The translations under genes were made by a program, and so were the position numbers. Shown here one piece after another: positions 38,655 to 64,000 of a stretch of DNA of 64,000 nucleotides; position 1 is the first letter of the stretch, and each line of letters starts with the position of its first letter. The stretch comes from Lepus europaeus. Lineage: Eukaryota > Chordata > Mammalia > Lagomorpha > Leporidae. The stretch spans positions 183,263,388 through 183,327,387 of the forward strand of contig NC_084827.1 of NCBI RefSeq assembly GCF_033115175.1. Direction: 5' to 3'. The notes below the pieces were generated by a model. The model saw only the letters and a program-made list of their open reading frames with translations. It was not told the origin of the DNA and ran no database searches.

Positions 38655-39010
38655 GCTCATAGCCTGCACACACGGCCTGCACACGGCCCACACAGTCTGC
38701 ACACATGACAACACACACGGCCTGCACACACACGGACTGCTCCAAGTCATGCACACACAGACTGCACACGGCCCACACAGTCTGCACACATGACAACACA
38801 CACGGCCTGCACACACACGGACTGCTCCAAGTCATGCACACACAGACTGCACACGGCCCGTACACATGACTGCACACACGGCCCGTGCACACACGGACTG
38901 CACAGTGCACCACACACACGGCCTGCACACGGCACTGCACACGGCACTGCACACACGGCCTGCACACACACAGACTGCACACGCCGCCCCCCACACGCAC
39001 ACAGCACACG
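38655..39010 (+). repeat. Tandem repeat, CACACGGCCTGCACACA-type
   Basis: Includes a perfect or near-perfect ~115-nt duplication: GCACACGGCCCACACAGTCT through GACTGCTCCAAGTCATGCAC appears at about 38680 and again at about 38765. Shorter CACACGGCC units fill the rest to about 39010. Confidence 0.9.
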
Positions 39011-39470
39011 AGCCACACATGCAGCCCACAGGGCAATGCCCCTCCAGGCCCTGGACTGTCCCAGCCTCACCCTGCGGCTCCCAGGCCAGGCAGGGCCACA
39101 CGTCCAGGGGACCCTGTGCTGTCTGGGTCCTCGGTGTCCTGGGGGTGGCCCCGGGGGCTGCGGGCCCTAATCCGCAGTCCCACGGCTGGGAGGCTCAGGT
39201 TTCTGGCGTGGAGCTCCGACTCTGGTTTTGATAAACCCGGGTTTTCTGGGCCGAGACAAAGGCGCCCTTGAGTGGAGCTCCGGGAAGTATTTCCTGGTCA
39301 TATTTTTAGCACCTGAAGACAACATTTGTTCTCCTTTTTGCCTGTGGGGGGTGTGTGTGTGTTTAACTCAAGGCCGCTCCAGTTAACCCCCGTGCTCCCA
39401 GACCTGGCCCAGAATCCTCACGGGGCCAAGGCCGTGGGTCAGCGTGCTGGCTCTGGGGGTGGGCACCGGG

Positions 39471-39570
39471 CCTGGGGAGGTCCTGGCCCTGGGGTGGACC
39501 TGGCCCTGGGGAGGTCCTGGCCCTGGGGTGGACCTGGCCCTGGGGAGGTCCTGGCCCTGGGGTGGACCTG
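39471..39570 (+). repeat. Short tandem repeat, GGCCCTGGGGAGGTCCT-type
   Basis: Three units of 34 nt, each GGGGAGGTCCTGGCCCTGGG followed by GTGGACCTGGCCCT. Confidence 0.92.
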
Positions 39571-39647
39571 GCCCCCACCCCCATTACCTCTTCAGCCTGG
39601 GCTCACCCCTGTACAGAGCAAGATCACAGCTCAAGCAGGAGGTGCTT

Positions 39648-39912
39648 CCTCTCTCCCCCCTCCCCCTCCTCTCCCCCCTCTTTTCTCTTCCTCCCCCTCC
39701 TCTCTCTCTCCCCCTTCTCTCTCTCCTCCCTCTTCTCTCTCCCCCTCCTTCTCCTTCTGCTCTCCTCTCTCTCCCTCCTCCTCTCCCCCCTCTTTTCTCT
39801 TTCTCCTCCTCCTCTCTCTCTCCCCCTCCTCTCTCCCCCTCCTCTCTCTCCCTCCCCCTTCCTCTCTCTTTCTCCCCCCTCCTCTCTCTCTCCCCCTCCT
39901 CTCTCTCCCCTC

Positions 39913-39944
<32 letters not shown>

Positions 39945-40202
39945 CCTCTCTCTCTCTCCGCCTCCTCTCTCCCCCTCCTATCTCTTTCTCCCCCCTCCTC
40001 TCTCTTTCTCCCCCCTCCTCTCTCTCTCTCCCCCTCCTCTCTCTCCCCTCCTCTCTCTCTCTCGCCCTCCTCTCTCTCTCTCTCCTCTCTCTCTCTCCCT
40101 CTCTCTCTCTCTCCCCGCCTCCTCTCTCCCCCTCCTATCTCTTTCTCCCCCCTCCTCTCTCTTTCTCCCCCCTCCTCTCTCTCTCTCTCCCCCCCATCTC
40201 CC
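39648..40202 (+). repeat. 550-bp polypyrimidine (CT/CCT)n tract
   Basis: Almost only C and T on the plus strand, apart from isolated G/A (CTCCTATCTCTTTC, CGCCTCCTC). It is made of CCCCCTCCTCTCTCTCTC units with larger repeats; the block containing CCGCCTCCTCTCTCCCCC is seen at about 39958 and 40113. Such tracts can form triplex (H-DNA). It lies about 700 bp upstream of the SNED1 TATA-like box. Confidence 0.97.
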
Positions 40203-61472
<21,270 letters not shown>

Positions 61473-61610
61473 TGATGGGCAGGATGGCCGGATGCACAGC
61501 TGGGCCAGGGTGAGGTCCAGGACAGCCCCAGAGGGGCCTGTCCACAGTGGTGGGGGCGCAGGAGCCCAGGCGGTGCCCGGACCAGGGGCGCAGCTTGGGA
61601 ACAGGCCAGG

Positions 61611-62060
61611 TGTTGAGGTGGATTCGTTCTGAGAGGAGGAGCGTGGTGGGGGCAAGAGGCGCGGAGTCACCACAGAGACCCCGGGAGTCGGGTGAAAGCG
61701 GGCCAGAGGCGAGCAGCCTGCAGACTCTTTTATTTCAGTTGGTACAGCAGCTTACATAGCCAAGGCAGCCAATCCGGTCAAGGGGCGGTCTATGCCCTAA
61801 CCAATCACAGCCTGTTGCCAGGCAGGCTCCATTGTCAGCGGCCATCTTGGCATGGCCTTCTCATTGCAGCACAGCCAGGGTCAGGGCCAGAGGTGCAGCA
61901 GGGGCCGGTGGGAGCATGGGTGCTGCTGGGTCAGATGGGTTCATGCTGGGGCAGGAGAGGCACCATCCCCCATCTGCCTGTGCCCGACCCGGCTGCTCCT
62001 GGGCATGGCTGCCCGCCCTCCCCTGCACAGCCAGCTCCATGGTGCTGGCGTGCTTGCACA
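61611..62060 (-). mobile_element. Probable solo LTR of an endogenous retrovirus, inverse orientation
   Basis: Read on the minus strand: a YY1-like AAGATGGCC (61841-61850), two CCAAT boxes (plus-strand CCAAT at 61801-61805 and 61769-61773), a weak TATA-like CTATGTAAG, then AATAAA (plus-strand TTTATT 61729-61734) followed by GAGTCTGCAGGCTGCTCG and a CT-rich U5-like stretch with TCTCTGTGGTGACTCC. This order (promoter, poly-A signal, U5) is that of a class I retroviral LTR. No internal viral genes are present. Boundaries are approximate: the right end may be TG at 61611, and the left end is uncertain. Confidence 0.6.
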
Positions 62061-62354
62061 CACACAGTGTTCATGGGGAGGCTCAGTTACATTTTCAAGT
62101 TGTACTCTGGAAATTAGAGGATGAAGAACAGCTCAAGTTTCACAGCAAACAGAAAGACAACAGGTGACAGAACCGGAGCTGGCGTGGGCTGTACCTGTGC
62201 TCGGTCCCACGGGCTCGCGTGTCGGGGGCAGCATCCGTGCTGTGTAGGAACCTGGCTGCCGGGATCAGACTCACTTCTGCGAGCCGGGGTGGCCAGGGGT
62301 GCAGACCCCACGCTGCAGCCTGGGGAAGCCCCTCAGTCTTCGCAGCTTTCCCTG

Positions 62355-64000
62355 CACTTCTGTGTCCTCCCTCGCCCCCACACGTGTCCTCCCTCACACA
62401 CGTGTCCTCACACACACATCCGTGTCTTCTCTCACACACACATGTCCACACACATCATGTCCTCCCTCCCCCCCACACAGTGTCCTCCCTCACACACATG
62501 TTCTCACACACACATCCGTGTCTTCCCTCACACACACACATGTCCACACACATCATGTCCTCCCTCCCCCCCACACACATGTCCTCCCTCACACACGTGT
62601 CCTCCCTCACACACATCCGTGTCTTCCCTCACACACACACGTGTCCACAGACATCATGTCCTCCCTCCCCCACATACACATGTCCTCCCTCACACACGTG
62701 TCCTCCCTCACACACATCTGTGTCTTCCCTCACACACACACGTGTCCACACACATGTCCTCTCTCCCACACACACACACATGTCCTCCCTCACACACACA
62801 TCTGTGTCTTCCCTCACACACACACACACGTGTCCACACACATCATGTCCTCCCTCACACACACACATCTGTTTCCTCCCTCACACACACACATGTCCTC
62901 ACACATCTATGTCTTCCCTCACACACACATCCGTGTCTTTCCTCACACACGCATGTGTCCACACACATCATGCTCTCCCTCCCACACACACATGTGTCCT
63001 CCCTCACACACACACATCCGTGTCTTCCCTCACACACATGTCCTCACACATCTATGTCTTCCCTCACATACACATCCCTGTCTTTCCTCAACACGCATGT
63101 GTCCACACACATCATGCTCTCCCTCCCCCACACACACGTGTCCTCCCTCACACACACACATCCGTGTCTTCCCTCACACACACACATGTCCTCACACATC
63201 TATGTCTTCCCTCACACACACATCCGTGTCTTTCCTCACACACAATGTCCACACACATCATGTCCTCCCTCCCACACACACACGTGTCCTCCCTCACACA
63301 CACATCCGTGTCTTCCCTCACACACACATATGTCCTCACACATCTATGTCTTCCCTCACACACACATCCGTCTTTCCTCACACACGCACGTGTCCACACA
63401 CATCATGTCCTCCATCCCACACACACACACGTGTCCTCCCTCACACACACATCTGTGTCTTCCCTCACACACACACACGTGTCCACACACATCATGTCCT
63501 CCCTCCCACACACACACACGTGTCCTCCCTCACACACACATCCGTGTCTTCCCTCACACACACATATGTCCTCACACATCTATGTCTTCCCTCACACACA
63601 CATCTGTGTCTTTCCTCACACACAATGTCCACAGACATCATGTCCTCCCTCCCACACACACACACGTGTCCTCCCTCACACACACATCTGTGTCTTCCCT
63701 CACACACACATATGTCCTCACACATCTATGTCTTCCCTCACACACACATCTGTGTCTTTCCTCACACACAATGTCCACAGACATCATGTCCTCCCTCCCA
63801 CACACACACACGTGTCCTCCCTCACACACACATCTGTGTCTTCCCTCACACACACACGTGTCCACACACATCATGTCCTCCCTCCCACACACACACATGT
63901 GTCCTCCCTCACACACACATCCGTGTCTTTCCTCACACACACATGTGTCCTCCCTCACACACACGTGTCCTCCCTCACACACACATCTGTGTCTTCCCTC
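62355..64000 (+). repeat. CA-rich minisatellite reaching the window edge
   Basis: More than 1.6 kb of composite units: TCCTCCCTCACACACACATC, CGTGTCTTCCCTCACACACA, TGTCCACACACATCATGTCC and TCCCTCCCACACACACA. Higher-order blocks of about 230-330 nt recur (compare 63240-63480 with 63480-63640 and 63640-63870). It is intronic in SNED1, and short-read assemblies usually collapse such arrays. Confidence 0.95.

Noticed and set aside
62355..64000. Cys-rich minus-strand open frames (CVCEGRH-type) as cysteine-rich proteins
   Set aside because: Produced by CA-rich repeat units on the opposite strand; no start, splice or family evidence.

Overview
This is vertebrate nuclear DNA, almost certainly from a lagomorph (rabbit or a close relative). 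Genes are split by GT-AG introns, and the interspersed repeats are copies of the lagomorph tRNA-derived C-SINE (CSINE) family: A/B-box-like head, a 'TGGCCTGGGAAAGCAG'-type body, a CT-rich stretch, and AAATAAAT plus poly-A tail. The window is GC-rich and packed with minisatellites. By hand tally about a quarter of it is tandem repeat, a texture typical of subtelomeric mammalian DNA. There is no sign of bacterial, plasmid or phage DNA.

Two plus-strand genes lie head to tail, matching the order CROCC2 - SNED1 at human 2q37.3. (1) Positions 219-26734 hold at least 19 phase-compatible exons of CROCC2, the rootletin paralogue. They encode about 906 residues of almost continuous coiled coil, and the gene starts upstream of the window. 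Its 3' part looks damaged. A rootletin-like exon at about 22253-22404 has a frame change and a stop. A second remnant at about 34450-34610 also has a stop and a frameshift. The rest of the expected C-terminal coding region was not found before SNED1. (2) Positions 41000-61449 hold the first six exons of SNED1, an extracellular-matrix protein: signal peptide, NIDO domain, and the first two EGF-like modules. The TATA-containing promoter sits in a CpG island at about 40.75-41.5 kb, intron 1 is 14 kb, and the gene runs off the right edge.

Layout: 0.2-26.7 kb, CROCC2 exons with minisatellites in the introns; 26.7-40.9 kb, intergenic DNA or decayed CROCC2 3' end, with SINEs, a 1.6-kb minisatellite, two candidate regulatory islands and a 550-bp polypyrimidine tract; 41-64 kb, SNED1 with SINEs, old L1 fragments, a 41-nt minisatellite of about 1.4 kb, a probable solo LTR in inverse orientation, and a CA-rich minisatellite that reaches the window edge.

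The most unusual structure is the 3-kb minisatellite at 693-3654. Its unit is a copy of a CROCC2 exon 3' end together with its splice donor, so about 60 donor-like sites stand in tandem behind the real one. Several other arrays (4650, 15640, 24388, 58417) also start or stop at splice junctions. Two RFX X-box-like motifs, the binding site of the ciliary-gene regulators, lie in or behind CROCC2. All calls come from reading the sequence by eye and from remembered protein families; no search was run.
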